IMG/VR virus record: IMGVR_UViG_3300019763_000006
Coordinates: 24,326 to 88,325 of that record
Strand: one strand, 5' to 3'
DNA: 64,000 bases
Origin: a virus
Of this stretch, positions 26,402 to 36,356 are shown piece by piece (position 1 is the first letter of the stretch; each line of letters starts with the position of its first letter). The position numbers and the translations under genes are program-made. The notes beneath the pieces were generated by a model. That model was not told where the DNA came from, made no database searches, and saw only the letters and a program-made list of their open reading frames with translations.

Positions 26402-28363
26402 TTGGCTACAATTTATGGAGCAAGAGATTTATCTCCTGAAGGGGTTTTAGATACAACACAAGACATAACATTAAAATGGGTTGCAAACGGAAGTCCACAG
26501 ACAGATTTCCAATTAATAATTAGAAGAGTTGATAATAATACAATTGTGTATGATAGCACAAAAATTACTTCGGCAGTTAGTCAACACATTGTAACTAGCG
26601 GAACTTTATCTACAAATATAGCTTTAAAATGGATGGTTACAACATGGAATGGTAGTGATAGTGCAGATAGTTCTTTTATATCTATTATATTAAATAATAA
26701 ACCTACAATTACATTATCTAATATTATAGAAGGACAAACTTTGACTACTCAAGATTATGAGTTCACTTCAACATATAGTCAACTCGAAGGTAGTACTATA
26801 AAATTTTTTGGATACAGGTTATTTGATAATAATGGTAATTTAATCGAAGATACTGGACAATTATTTCCATTTGATTATCCAAATTCTAAATATACTTTTA
26901 AAAATATGGTAAATGGAGAGAGTTTTAAAGTACAATCTTATGTAGCGGCGCAAAATAATTTAAGTAATGAGAGTGCCATTGTCGGATTTAATATATCTTA
27001 TACTAATCCAGATACAACAGCAGAAGTTATTGCAACAGCAAATAATAGTGAGGGAATAATTACGATAGATTATGCAGATATTAAACAAGTTTTAGGTACG
27101 GTAAGCGGTACTTTTAGTTACCAACCTGCAAAATTTAATAATGGGGTTGATTTAGATAGCGGAGCTTATTTAGAATATACTGAACCAATTAACCAAGATG
27201 ATTTTACATTAACATGGTATCAGAAAATATCTCATGATTACGATGGTAAAATACTTGAAATCCAAGATGATACAGGAACTATTGAATTTGGATATGGGAG
27301 AAATATTAATAACGAAGGAGTATTTTATTTTATAGATAGCGAAGGGAATAGACAAGAAACAAATTATGTAACACCATTTGAAACAAATGATTTTTTAAAT
27401 GACCCAATTGGAAATTTTTTAACTCAAACTATTTTTAATATGGATAGTAATAATATTGGAAATTTTATGTTTGTGCAACTAACTAAAGATAGAGCTTTTA
27501 TTCGCTTAGATAGTCCAACCGAAAGTATTGTGATTAATGAGGTTATTGATTTAAAACCTACAAGTGAGCATGATTCATTAAGATTGTATGGAGATAGTTT
27601 AGTAGACCATTTGCATGTTTATACAAAACAATTTACTGAAACAGAAATGTTGAATCAAGATGTGAATACAATTACAAATTGGGGTGTAAATACTGATTAT
27701 AGGGCTACTTTAGATAATACTTTAGGCGCAGGGAATGTAATTATAGGAATTCCAATTATTGGATGGAGGATTAGAAGAAGAGTAGTAGGTGAAACTACTG
27801 GTGTATTAATTGCTGACAATTTACCAAAAACACAGTTGCAATTTTTAGATACTATAGCTACTAATAATACAAGTTATATTTATACAGTTTCAGCTATAAC
27901 ATCAAGTGGAGAAGGATTAGGGGTAGATAGTAATAGTATTTCATTAGATTTTTGGGGTTGGATTTTAACAGATGGGATAGAAAGTTATCATTTTTTTGCT
28001 GATAATAGTACTTCTGAAATTTCAGTAAATAAAAAATCTTATATATACGAAACTTATACAGATTATCCAATCGTATCTCATTCAGTAGGTAAAGGGCAGA
28101 GAATGTCTATTACTACAAAACCATTTGAATGTGTTAATAATAATTTAGTCTTAGATTTAGCTAGATATAATAATATTAAAAATTTTATAAATAATAATAA
28201 ACCTAAAATATTAAAAGATTCTACAGGAGATATTATGATGGTAGAAACTTTAAATATAAATAAAAAATTTATGGACATTATAGGAGTACAACCTTATGAT
28301 ATTAGTTTTGATATTATACAGACAGGAGATGAGGGTGCATGGCTAACGCTACAAGCAACTTAG
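26402..28363 (+). CDS. Distal tail (Dit-like) protein with carbohydrate-type insert
   Basis: 653 residues from TTG 26402 after AAAGGTGGTG. N-terminal Fn3-like beta domains (LSPEGVLDTTQDITLKWVAN; IALKWMVTTWNGSDSADSSF). The middle (about 215-430) looks like a LamG/concanavalin-type domain (FNNGVDLDSGAYLEYTEPI, DFTLTWYQKISHD). The C-terminal part has another Fn3-like stretch and ends like phage tail proteins (VNKKSYIYETYTDYPIVSHS, then YNNIKNFINNNKPKILKDST). It should form the baseplate hub at the tail tip and bind host surface glycan. The last bases overlap the next gene by 25 bp. Confidence 0.65.
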   Translation: MATIYGARDLSPEGVLDTTQDITLKWVANGSPQTDFQLIIRRVDNNTIVYDSTKITSAVSQHIVTSGTLSTNIALKWMVTTWNGSDSADSSFISIILNNKPTITLSNIIEGQTLTTQDYEFTSTYSQLEGSTIKFFGYRLFDNNGNLIEDTGQLFPFDYPNSKYTFKNMVNGESFKVQSYVAAQNNLSNESAIVGFNISYTNPDTTAEVIATANNSEGIITIDYADIKQVLGTVSGTFSYQPAKFNNGVDLDSGAYLEYTEPINQDDFTLTWYQKISHDYDGKILEIQDDTGTIEFGYGRNINNEGVFYFIDSEGNRQETNYVTPFETNDFLNDPIGNFLTQTIFNMDSNNIGNFMFVQLTKDRAFIRLDSPTESIVINEVIDLKPTSEHDSLRLYGDSLVDHLHVYTKQFTETEMLNQDVNTITNWGVNTDYRATLDNTLGAGNVIIGIPIIGWRIRRRVVGETTGVLIADNLPKTQLQFLDTIATNNTSYIYTVSAITSSGEGLGVDSNSISLDFWGWILTDGIESYHFFADNSTSEISVNKKSYIYETYTDYPIVSHSVGKGQRMSITTKPFECVNNNLVLDLARYNNIKNFINNNKPKILKDSTGDIMMVETLNINKKFMDIIGVQPYDISFDIIQTGDEGAWLTLQAT

Positions 28364-29505
28364 TATTATATAGAAATGCATTAAAAGCAAAAAATAGATT
28401 TCCTATTGCTCAAATAGAATGGACAGATGAAAATTCTAATGTTATAAGACAAGTCATTGGAGATGTAATAAGTGGAAATATTTCAATGTCATATAAAAAT
28501 GGTATTAGAAGGACTATTAATCTAACTCTTCAAAATATTACAGGAGATTATATCCCAAAAGGAAGATATGGATTAATTTGGTATAATAATGGATTTAAAC
28601 TTAGAACAGGATTAAGAATTGACGGGACGGATTATTTTGTTAATCAAGGTGTTTACGTTTTAGGTAATCCAACATTAGAACATGATTTTGCAAATAATAC
28701 AATTTCTTTTACAGCCTATGATAAATTTGCTACACTAGACGGAACAACAAATGGTGCTTTAATAGATATTTACTCTTTTCCTGTAGGTTCAAATTTTTCA
28801 ACATTAATTAGACAAATATTTTTAGATGCTGGAATAACCACTCCTGTAAATATTAATCCTTATTTTGATAGCGTTACAACTCCTTACACTATTACTGTAG
28901 ATTGGAATAGCACATATGGTACAATGTTAGTAGATAAATTATGTACTCCATTTTCACAAATGGTTTATTTTGATAGAAATGGGATACCTACTTTGAATAA
29001 TCCAGTTTTACAAAATTCAGCTCCTGTGGTATGGGATTTTCGTGCAAATAAAAAAGATGAAACTTTATATATTAAAGGAAAAGTAACTTATGATTTTGCA
29101 GGCACTTATAATTATGTAAAAGTAATAGGAGATACTGAAAACGGAGATACTTTCATAGGAATAGCACAAGATGATGACCCACTATCAGATACTTATGTTA
29201 ATAATATTGGGTTAAAACCTATGCCAGTATTAAGAGATGAAAATATTTACAATAATAATTTAGCAAATTTAAGAGCTACACATGAATTAAATAAAGCTAA
29301 ACAAACATATAAAACTATTGTAATAGAATGTGTGCCAATTGATTTACTACAAGAAGGAGATATAATCACAGTTACAGATGAAAAATTAGATTTGGATAAT
29401 GAACGTTGTATTATAAATCAAATAGATTCTCCTTTAACACACGACGGAATTATGACAATCAATTGTACTGCTACTAGAAATAATGTAGATATAGTTTTAT
29501 TATAA
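28339..29505 (+). CDS. Tail hub / Tal-like (gp27-type) protein
   Basis: 388 residues, ATG inside the end of the previous gene with GGAGATGAGGG upstream. The pattern of beta-barrel strands followed by ITFTAYDKFATLDGT-like text (here TISFTAYDKFATLDG) and LIRQIFLDAGITTPVNI matches tail hub proteins that link the tube to the tip. The usual C-terminal peptidase domain is absent: the chain stops after the hub part. It lies between the Dit-like gene and baseplate genes. Confidence 0.7.
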   Translation: MANATSNLVLYRNALKAKNRFPIAQIEWTDENSNVIRQVIGDVISGNISMSYKNGIRRTINLTLQNITGDYIPKGRYGLIWYNNGFKLRTGLRIDGTDYFVNQGVYVLGNPTLEHDFANNTISFTAYDKFATLDGTTNGALIDIYSFPVGSNFSTLIRQIFLDAGITTPVNINPYFDSVTTPYTITVDWNSTYGTMLVDKLCTPFSQMVYFDRNGIPTLNNPVLQNSAPVVWDFRANKKDETLYIKGKVTYDFAGTYNYVKVIGDTENGDTFIGIAQDDDPLSDTYVNNIGLKPMPVLRDENIYNNNLANLRATHELNKAKQTYKTIVIECVPIDLLQEGDIITVTDEKLDLDNERCIINQIDSPLTHDGIMTINCTATRNNVDIVLL

Positions 29506-29521
29506 AATGAGGTGATGATAT

Positions 29522-29794
29522 ATGCCAAAATCAATCGCTACAGAGCTTGTGAATTCATTAGTCGAATCTATGAAAGAATCAACTAATAATGTAATTAGTA
29601 ATGCTATAAAAACAGAATATAGAAAAGCGGAAGTAACCGCTGTAAGTGGAAGTGTCGCAAGTATAAAATTCGATACAAATATTTTAACGAATGTAACTAT
29701 TTTACAAGGAGTATCAATAGTGGTAGGAGATAAAGTAAATGTTGTAATTACAAATGGTAATTTAGATAGATGTGAAATAAATAGAAAATTATAG
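29522..29794 (+). CDS. Small baseplate protein with OB-like fold (putative)
   Basis: 90 residues, ATG after ATGAGGTGATGATAT. Helical N-terminus (SIATELVNSLVESMKEST), then a small barrel-like segment (AVSGSVASIKFDTNILTNVT ... GDKVNVVITNGN). Such short OB-type proteins after the hub gene can form the tail tip or spike. Based on gene order. Confidence 0.5.
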   Translation: MPKSIATELVNSLVESMKESTNNVISNAIKTEYRKAEVTAVSGSVASIKFDTNILTNVTILQGVSIVVGDKVNVVITNGNLDRCEINRKL

Positions 29795-29816
29795 TTAATG
29801 AAAGGAGTGACATATA

Positions 29817-30482
29817 TTGGCAACAACAAATTATAATCTTGATAAATATAATGCAAGTGATGTTCATAGTTTGATTATCTCTAAACAGCAAGATAATATG
29901 GATAAAATAGATACTCAAATGAAGGTAAATGCAGATGCAGTTGTGACTGAAGCAAGTCTTAGACAAGATGGAGATAATACATTACAAAATGGATTAGATT
30001 CAACAAATGCAACAGTAGCAGCTTTATCTGGTTCAATAGTTGGGGGTACTACTGAAATTAGATATAATGTATTTACAATCGTACATGCGGATAATGGTGA
30101 TAATACTTTCACATATAAAGATACAAATGATGTAGAGTATACAAAACCATTATCAGTAGAAGGATACCAGAACTTTGATTTGATAGATGGTGTAGAATAT
30201 GAAGTTAATAATAATAGAATAGAAGCTATTATTAATGATACCTTAATTAGAAGCAAAGCTAGTGGTGGACTAGATGAGGTTTCTAGTACTCGTATTGCAT
30301 TAACAATTCCAGAAACAGATGGAACTGAAATAACTTTTAAAGTTTTTGTAAAATTAGGTTTGATTGGACAACATGGTATAACACATGAAGTAGATGGGGT
30401 AGATGAAGTTGAAGGTTTGGCTTATGTGAGCGAAACTCGTCCAGTTAATAATAAAGCTGTTTGGTTTAAAATTATACCTTAG
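29817..30482 (+). CDS. Baseplate/fibre-attachment protein (putative)
   Basis: 221 residues from TTG 29817 (AAAGGAGTGAC upstream). Begins with a helical N-terminus seen in tail-tip proteins (NYNLDKYNASDVHSLIISKQ), followed by a coiled-coil linker (ADAVVTEASLRQDGDNTLQN). The C-terminal half is a beta domain. It lies between the hub and fibre genes. No enzyme motif. Confidence 0.5.
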   Translation: MATTNYNLDKYNASDVHSLIISKQQDNMDKIDTQMKVNADAVVTEASLRQDGDNTLQNGLDSTNATVAALSGSIVGGTTEIRYNVFTIVHADNGDNTFTYKDTNDVEYTKPLSVEGYQNFDLIDGVEYEVNNNRIEAIINDTLIRSKASGGLDEVSSTRIALTIPETDGTEITFKVFVKLGLIGQHGITHEVDGVDEVEGLAYVSETRPVNNKAVWFKIIP

Positions 30483-30496
30483 GAGATGATTTTTAA

Positions 30497-32332
30497 ATGG
30501 CAGTTTGGGGAAATGAAATTATTAATGAAAAGAAAAAAGAAAAAAATAAATGTAAACATATTGATAAACATTTATTAGGTGATTCATTAAAAGAAGAAAT
30601 AGATAATAAAAGAAATAAAACAGATAAAATAGAATATAGTGATGTTGTAAATGTAAATATATCTTTAAGTGATTTAGGTGTAGATATTAATAATTTATTA
30701 CAGATTATGCAAAATAAAATTAATAGTAATTCTAAATTAAATTATAATAATATAACGAATAAAAATATTATTTATAATGATTTAGCTGAAACATTAAAAT
30801 CTTTAATAAATTCAAAATTAGACAGCGATTCACAGTTAAATTTTAATAATATTGTAGGAATAAATATTACAAAAGAAAAATTAAGTTTAAGTTTGCAAAA
30901 TGAATTGGATAACAAATTAGACGGTAATTCAACATTACCATATAGTCAAATTACAGATATTTCTATCACAAAAGATGATTTAAATAGTAGTTTAAAAAAT
31001 GAAATAGATAATAAATTAACAAATGAGTCAATTATTAGTTGGGAAAATATTTCTGGAAAACCTCAATTAGCTGATGGAAGTTGGAAACCTCCTGTAGAAA
31101 ATTTTTCTGATTTGCCTTTAAATAATAATCAAGATGGAGATTTAAGAATTGTTCTGTCTCAAAATATCGTTTATACATGGACAGATAAAGACACTGGAGT
31201 TTTTCATTGGGAAGAAATTGGTGCAAATGATACAAATGTTGAATGGACACATATTCAGAATAAACCTAGTACATTTACACCATCTAATCATAGCCATAAT
31301 GATTTATATTATACAGAAAGTGAAATACAATCATTATATTATAATAAAACCTATTTGAATGAATATTTACATCAGCATAGCAATAAAAATATTTTAGATA
31401 CTATTGATTCTTCTAAAATAAATAATTGGGATAAAGTAACTTTAAAAGCAAATGCTATAGATTTAGGGAATCATATAGGTAATGCAACTATGCATACTAC
31501 TTTTAGTGATAAAACAAAATGGAATCAGGTTGTAAATAAAGTTGATAAAATTAGCGGTAAAAGTTTATCAACGGAGGATTTTACTACTAATTTAAAAGAT
31601 AAATTAGAAGCATTATCAGAGTCAGCCAGTATTGATTATACAAATATGCATAATGATTTAGAAAGTCATATTACTAATAGTAGTGTGCATGTTACTAGTA
31701 TAGAAAAACAAAAATGGGATGATGTATTAAATAAAGTTAATCAAGAGGTGTTTGAAAACCATTCTAATAATTCTAATATCCATGTTACTAGTACAGAAAA
31801 GAATTTAATAAATCAGATAACTTCTAAAGCATCAAATGTGACATTAAATAATCATATTAATAATGAGGATGTCCACGTTACTAGTATAGAAAAAACAAAG
31901 TGGAATAATATGATTCCGTTAAGTGGTACAACAGAACTAGAAGGGGATATAATACCAAATAATGGTGGATGTAATTTAGGAAATGGTAGTAGAAGATTTT
32001 CACGTATTTATGGGAGTTTTGGATTTTTTTCATTTTTATATAATTTATCTTATTTTTATTGTTCTCCAACTTTCCCTGATAACTATTATTTAAGTTTTGG
32101 AAGTGGAAAAGATTTAAGATTCTATCACAAGTCATCAAATGACATATCATACATCTCTACCCAACAAAATCATGACACAATCTTTTCAGCAAATCCAACT
32201 GGTTCAGCTGAAATACCTATGTTGACGATGAAAAGTGATGGAAGTAAATTAGTAGCAGATGTTGAAATTGAGAATGTTGTGACGGTAGGAGCTAATCAAC
32301 CAAAATGTGGCTTATGGTTAAAAGTAGTATAG
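30497..32332 (+). CDS. Tail fibre protein with HVTS-KW repeats
   Basis: 611 residues, ATG after AGGAGATGA. Residues 20-190 contain repeated segments of the type LNYNNITNKNIIYNDLAETL; residues about 370-480 carry at least three copies of the fibre motif 'HVTS.EK..W' (VHVTSIEKQKWDDVLNK, IHVTSTEK, VHVTSIEKTKWNN) that builds trimeric shafts in Gram-positive phages. The C-terminal 120 residues are a beta domain (SFGFFSFLYNLSYFYCSPTF) likely at the fibre tip. Likely role: receptor contact. Confidence 0.8.
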   Translation: MAVWGNEIINEKKKEKNKCKHIDKHLLGDSLKEEIDNKRNKTDKIEYSDVVNVNISLSDLGVDINNLLQIMQNKINSNSKLNYNNITNKNIIYNDLAETLKSLINSKLDSDSQLNFNNIVGINITKEKLSLSLQNELDNKLDGNSTLPYSQITDISITKDDLNSSLKNEIDNKLTNESIISWENISGKPQLADGSWKPPVENFSDLPLNNNQDGDLRIVLSQNIVYTWTDKDTGVFHWEEIGANDTNVEWTHIQNKPSTFTPSNHSHNDLYYTESEIQSLYYNKTYLNEYLHQHSNKNILDTIDSSKINNWDKVTLKANAIDLGNHIGNATMHTTFSDKTKWNQVVNKVDKISGKSLSTEDFTTNLKDKLEALSESASIDYTNMHNDLESHITNSSVHVTSIEKQKWDDVLNKVNQEVFENHSNNSNIHVTSTEKNLINQITSKASNVTLNNHINNEDVHVTSIEKTKWNNMIPLSGTTELEGDIIPNNGGCNLGNGSRRFSRIYGSFGFFSFLYNLSYFYCSPTFPDNYYLSFGSGKDLRFYHKSSNDISYISTQQNHDTIFSANPTGSAEIPMLTMKSDGSKLVADVEIENVVTVGANQPKCGLWLKVV

Positions 32333-32350
32333 CAGTAAATAAAAGTAAGG

Positions 32351-32396
32351 TTTTAATGACTTTTTGAAAATTTAAAACGTTGAAATTTCAACGTTT
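32351..32396 (+). repeat. Copy of dispersed TTTTAATGAC/AAACGTTG element (perfect palindrome form)
   Basis: Box TTTTAATGAC (32351-32360), 14 bp, then a perfect 22-bp palindrome at 32375-32396 whose left half is AAACGTTGAAA. It sits in the 124-bp gap between two fibre genes. Box order and orientation are the same as in the - strand arm (48459, 51367, 56577, 57846). Confidence 0.75.
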
Positions 32397-32456
32397 GTAA
32401 GCATGGTAAAAATTGTAAAAAGTTAATTTTAATAATAGAAAGGTGTGATTTTTTAT

Positions 32457-33275
32457 ATGGCTATAAAAAATGTAGAAATCAGAGACCCAAACAGTAATTA
32501 TACTGATATTTTACACCCAATTACAGGTGCGGATGTAGTTTTAAGTACTGATGGGACAGAAGATAGTTTAGATACAGCTATTGGAGTAAGAAGTAATTTA
32601 AATACTACAGATAAAAGTAGTATAGTTAATGCAATAAATGAAGTAAACGACAATACGGGCTCACCTCTTACAACAAATGGTGATATACTTATTTATAATA
32701 ATGGAGATACAAGATTACCAAAAGGGACAGACGGACAAGTTTTAAAATTAGATAGCGGTTTACCTAGTTGGCAAGATGAACAAGGCGGAGCGTGGGAAAC
32801 GGTATCTAGTGTTGTTTTAGTAAGTAATACCTCACAGATAAATTTTGAAAACTTAAATTTATCTACTTATAAAATTTTAAAATTAATTATAAAAGCTAAA
32901 TCTAATGGACTCTATCAATTTAATGTAAGATTTAATAATTTAACTTCAAATTACAGGAGTTCATTAATTTATGGGGACGCACCTTCTACGCCTAGATATT
33001 CTGGAAGTACATCTAATGGAGGTTCGATAGATATACCTAGGGGAATATCATCATTATTTACAAGCGATGGGTTTACAGGAGTAGAAATTGATATACTTCC
33101 TTATGGAGAAATGCGAAATTTAGGATTAAATTATAAATGTTATAGTACGAGCGTATTTATAGGTCATGGATGTTTATTTGAACAATCAGTAACTTTGTCT
33201 AGTATTCAATTGTTTTTGCAAAGTCCTGGAGAATTTGCAACAGGTTCAGCATTTACATTATTGGGGGTGAAATAA
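32457..33275 (+). CDS. Second tail fibre / receptor-binding protein (putative)
   Basis: 272 residues from ATG 32457 (AAAGGTGTG upstream; a GTG at 32445 overlaps that site and is less likely). N-terminal anchor followed by LNTTDKSSIVNAINEVNDNT, a coiled-coil linker common before receptor-binding domains. The C-terminal domain from residue about 110 is all-beta (WETVSSVVLVSNTSQINFEN ... LFLQSPGEFATGSAFTLLGV). The stop overlaps the next ATG by one base. Confidence 0.65.
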   Translation: MAIKNVEIRDPNSNYTDILHPITGADVVLSTDGTEDSLDTAIGVRSNLNTTDKSSIVNAINEVNDNTGSPLTTNGDILIYNNGDTRLPKGTDGQVLKLDSGLPSWQDEQGGAWETVSSVVLVSNTSQINFENLNLSTYKILKLIIKAKSNGLYQFNVRFNNLTSNYRSSLIYGDAPSTPRYSGSTSNGGSIDIPRGISSLFTSDGFTGVEIDILPYGEMRNLGLNYKCYSTSVFIGHGCLFEQSVTLSSIQLFLQSPGEFATGSAFTLLGVK

Positions 33276-33793
33276 TGGCAGATAAATTAATAATCTCTAA
33301 TGATGGAGTGCAAGAAGTTGCATTTACACAAGAAGAAATAGCACAAAGACAATTAGAATTAGAACAAAAAAATCTACAAGATGCTCAAAATGAAACAATT
33401 ATTAAGCAACATTCTAATACGGTAGTAACAAATAATATTTCATCAATTATAGAGCCTACAAGAATGTCTATAACACAAATAGAGAGTTGTTGGTGTATTA
33501 CATTATGTAAAATAGAAAAAACAGAAATTATTCAAGTAAATGGAGTAGATACAACAAATTACGTTTATGATAAAATTGAAATTCAAAGAGTAGTTGAAGA
33601 TAGTCAAACATTACAAGAAATCACAGGATATTATGATGTATTATTTGATAAAATGTTTAAAGATAGTTTAAATCCAGAAATTGAAAAATTAGAAAAAATT
33701 ACAAGTGATATACAAATGACAACTGTGATTACAGACTTGATGAAAAAGAATGCAGAGTTAGAACAAAGAATAGCCGTATTGGAAGGAGTGTAG
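33275..33793 (+). CDS. Unknown tail-tip protein (XkdW-like place)
   Basis: 172 residues, ATG overlapping the previous stop (TAATG), with GGGGGTG upstream. Helical N-terminus with a Glu-rich coiled coil, middle beta part, and a C-terminal leucine-type coiled coil (KKNAELEQRIAVLEGV), typical of the small proteins between fibre and XkdX-like genes. Function not recognised. Confidence 0.5.
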   Translation: MADKLIISNDGVQEVAFTQEEIAQRQLELEQKNLQDAQNETIIKQHSNTVVTNNISSIIEPTRMSITQIESCWCITLCKIEKTEIIQVNGVDTTNYVYDKIEIQRVVEDSQTLQEITGYYDVLFDKMFKDSLNPEIEKLEKITSDIQMTTVITDLMKKNAELEQRIAVLEGV

Positions 33794-33796
33794 ACT

Positions 33797-33982
33797 ATGA
33801 AGATAAATGAATTCGGTTTAAATAGTTCATTATATAACACAATTTCTTATGATATTCAATTAAGTAGTAAAACAAAAACATATTATATAGATATGGTGAA
33901 CACATGGTTCGATGGGAATTATATAGATTTAGATGAAAAAAATAAATGTCTTGCTTTAATAAATGAAAAATTCCCAGATTAA
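33797..33982 (+). CDS. XkdX-like small protein
   Basis: 61 residues, ATG after GGAGTGTAGACT. Pattern 'MVNTWFDGNYIDLDEKNKCL' matches the short XkdX type proteins (helix, aromatic, then 'G.I....y..I') found after fibre genes in PBSX-like operons. Role in the tail is unknown. Confidence 0.55.
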   Translation: MKINEFGLNSSLYNTISYDIQLSSKTKTYYIDMVNTWFDGNYIDLDEKNKCLALINEKFPD

Positions 33983-33994
33983 GGAGTTGAAAGT

Positions 33995-34366
33995 ATGAAT
34001 TTGTTTACGATTAATAAACATAAACATCTTCATATGGTAGACAAATATAATTCTAAAGAATTGCTTGAAATAAGTTTGTATAATAGAGTGGGAATGTTCT
34101 TTCTCACTCTTATTTTAATACTTGTCTTTTGTATGTTTTTTAATTTATTTATACCTGAACAGAAAATAAATATCAATACTTGTAAAAAAGAAGTATTGAT
34201 GACAGAATTATATAGCACAGGTGAAGTAAAAGCAAATAGAATTATCGAAAATCGACCTTATGATAGTGTATATGATTTATTAGAAAATAAAATTATGACA
34301 GAGCAATGGTTACAGATGAATGTAGATAAAATAAAAGTTGGGAGTGAAGTAAATGACAAAAAATAA
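33995..34366 (+). CDS. Membrane-anchored helix-hairpin-helix (ComEA-like) protein
   Basis: 123 residues, ATG after AAGGAGTTG. One membrane segment at residues 34-52 (MFFLTLILILVFCMFFNLFI), then INININTCKKEVLMTEL-type text: KININTCKKEVLMTELYSTG and KANRIIENRPYDSVYDLL, closely following the ComEA signature 'iNiNtA....L..l.giG...A..Ii..R.F.sv.dL'. ComEA binds double-stranded DNA at the outer face of the membrane in competence. The lone HhH domain on a membrane anchor suggests DNA binding at the host envelope. It is the first gene of the surface module; a relative lies at 37656. Confidence 0.7.
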   Translation: MNLFTINKHKHLHMVDKYNSKELLEISLYNRVGMFFLTLILILVFCMFFNLFIPEQKININTCKKEVLMTELYSTGEVKANRIIENRPYDSVYDLLENKIMTEQWLQMNVDKIKVGSEVNDKK

Positions 34367-34382
34367 AGGAGATGGATAATAT

Positions 34383-35408
34383 ATGTATAGGAAAATATTT
34401 GTAAGTTTTTTATTAATAATATTTTTAGGATTTTCAATAACGTTTGCTAGTAATTCATTTTTATATATTGATAATATAAAGATTGATTTGAATTATGCTA
34501 TGAATTATCAACAAGATTTTAATGAATTGTTAGCAAATTTTATAAGAACAGATGGAGATTTAAGTAAGTTAGGATTTTATATTAATGGGGAACAAAAGGA
34601 TATTTATGGAAATCATGATTATAAAGATTTATTTTTAAATAATTATGAATCAAACAAAGATTATACTCAAATTAATTTTTTAAATCTTCAAAATGGTAAT
34701 TATATATATAAATATAATAAAGATTTATATTATCATAATAGTAATGATAATGGATATTTATATAAAAACGAAGAATTATTATATAATCATGAAGTATGGA
34801 ATTTATTTGTTTATAAAGATATTTTATATTTTAATGACTTAACAGATGAAAAATTAAGGAGTATAAATTTAAACACAAAAGAAATTGATATTATTTTTGA
34901 TGGTAATACAGATTTAATTTATGCTTATGATGACATACTTTATTTTAAAGATATTGATTTTGAAACATGGGAATATAAAATCAAAGAAGGAGTATTAAAA
35001 CATAAGATAGGTTCTGTAGACTATTATATGATTTATCAAGATGATTATGTTAATTTAAGTATTACTAACAAAAGTGTTTACTATATTAAGAATAGAAAGA
35101 TTTATGAGTATGAAAAGAATGTAGAAACTTGTAGTTATATCAATGATAAATTATATTTTATTATAGATAATTATTTGTATAAAGATAACGTTATATTCTT
35201 AGAAGATGTAATTAATTATGCGATTTGTGGCAATAAAATATATTATATAAATACAAACAACGAATTATTTTTATATGATAATTATTTAAAGGAAATTAAT
35301 ATTTTAAGCAATGAAGAATGTATACACTTAATTTTGTGTGGAAGTGAATTATATTACACTTATTTTGATGAAAATTATAAAATAAATATAGGGAGGATTG
35401 AATTATAA
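34383..35408 (+). CDS. Secreted beta-propeller (DUF5050-like) protein
   Basis: 341 residues, ATG after AAAGGAGATGG. N-terminal signal peptide (MYRKIFVSFLLIIFLGFSITFAS). From residue about 95 on, repeated short strands such as GNYIYKYNKDLYYHNSNDNG, FVYKDILYFNDLTDEK, ICGNKIYYINTNNELFLYDN, a pattern of the clostridial DUF5050 propeller. Likely exported to the cell surface, which is unusual for a phage late gene. The stop overlaps the next start region. Function unknown; contributes to the surface module. Confidence 0.65.
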   Translation: MYRKIFVSFLLIIFLGFSITFASNSFLYIDNIKIDLNYAMNYQQDFNELLANFIRTDGDLSKLGFYINGEQKDIYGNHDYKDLFLNNYESNKDYTQINFLNLQNGNYIYKYNKDLYYHNSNDNGYLYKNEELLYNHEVWNLFVYKDILYFNDLTDEKLRSINLNTKEIDIIFDGNTDLIYAYDDILYFKDIDFETWEYKIKEGVLKHKIGSVDYYMIYQDDYVNLSITNKSVYYIKNRKIYEYEKNVETCSYINDKLYFIIDNYLYKDNVIFLEDVINYAICGNKIYYINTNNELFLYDNYLKEINILSNEECIHLILCGSELYYTYFDENYKINIGRIEL

Positions 35409-36352
35409 TGATAGATAAGTTTAAACTTAATGGCTGTATAAAATCACCTTTTGATGCTAATGATTATATTTGTAAAGATATTATACCAAATAATTTAATT
35501 GTCCCTAAAAATTATAAGAGTGAATACAATAAAGTATTACACCAAGGACATGTAAATAGTTGCGTGGCTCATACTTGTGCAAATATCACACATATAACGA
35601 CTTATAAAGAAGAAAATATTTTTAAAGATTTTTCTGTCGGTTTTGTATATGGTAATAGAAAAAATGGATATTGGCAAGGCGAAGGTATGATACAAAGAGA
35701 AGCTATGAAAATATTAAAAAATAATGGCATTTGTGAAAAAGAGATGTTTGATTATAATATTGAAGTGCCTAGATTATATAAAATATTTAATGATAATATT
35801 AATAATAGTATTTTGTCAAATGCAAAAAATTATAGAATTACAAGTTATTATACTTTAAATAATGTAAATGATGTTAAAAAATCCTTATTTTTAAATGGAG
35901 CTTGTACTATTGGCGTAAAAATTAAAGGTGAGGAATTTTATCATTTAAATAAAGAAAATTATATTCTTCATGATAGTAAAAAAGGTGATAAAGTACATGG
36001 AGGTCATTGTATGACAGTTATTGGTTATACAGAGATAGATGGAAAAGTTTATTATATTGTTTTGAATTCTTGGGGTGAAAATTGGGGAAATAGTGGGGAG
36101 TTTTTAATTGCACATGATAATAATATGATATTTGAAATGTGGGGTATAACTGATAAATATTTACCTTCTAATAATGGTAAGTGGTATTTAGCATTAAACA
36201 AAAAACCTATCAGAAGTTTTAAACAAACTAATGGTAAATCTGTTAGAAAAATAAAACAATTTTATTATGTTGTTGAAGAATTCTTTACAGATAAAAATAA
36301 AGCAGAGCAATATTGTAAAGAAAATAATTGTAAAATTTATATAGATAGGTGA
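35408..36352 (+). CDS. Papain-like (C1A) cysteine peptidase
   Basis: 314 residues, ATG after GGAGGATTG. Catalytic triad visible: oxyanion Gln and Cys in LHQGHVNSCVAHTCAN (Cys about 54), His in VHGGHCMTVIGYTE, Asn in VLNSWGENWGNSGEF. Papain-family fold with about 250 core residues. The tail FYYVVEEFFTDKNKAEQYC resembles a SPOR-like wall-binding segment. No signal peptide. Neighbours are a secreted propeller and membrane proteins before lysis genes, so it may act on surface or tail proteins or help lysis. Stop TGA followed by TAA. Confidence 0.85.
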   Translation: MIDKFKLNGCIKSPFDANDYICKDIIPNNLIVPKNYKSEYNKVLHQGHVNSCVAHTCANITHITTYKEENIFKDFSVGFVYGNRKNGYWQGEGMIQREAMKILKNNGICEKEMFDYNIEVPRLYKIFNDNINNSILSNAKNYRITSYYTLNNVNDVKKSLFLNGACTIGVKIKGEEFYHLNKENYILHDSKKGDKVHGGHCMTVIGYTEIDGKVYYIVLNSWGENWGNSGEFLIAHDNNMIFEMWGITDKYLPSNNGKWYLALNKKPIRSFKQTNGKSVRKIKQFYYVVEEFFTDKNKAEQYCKENNCKIYIDR

Positions 36353-36356
36353 TAAA

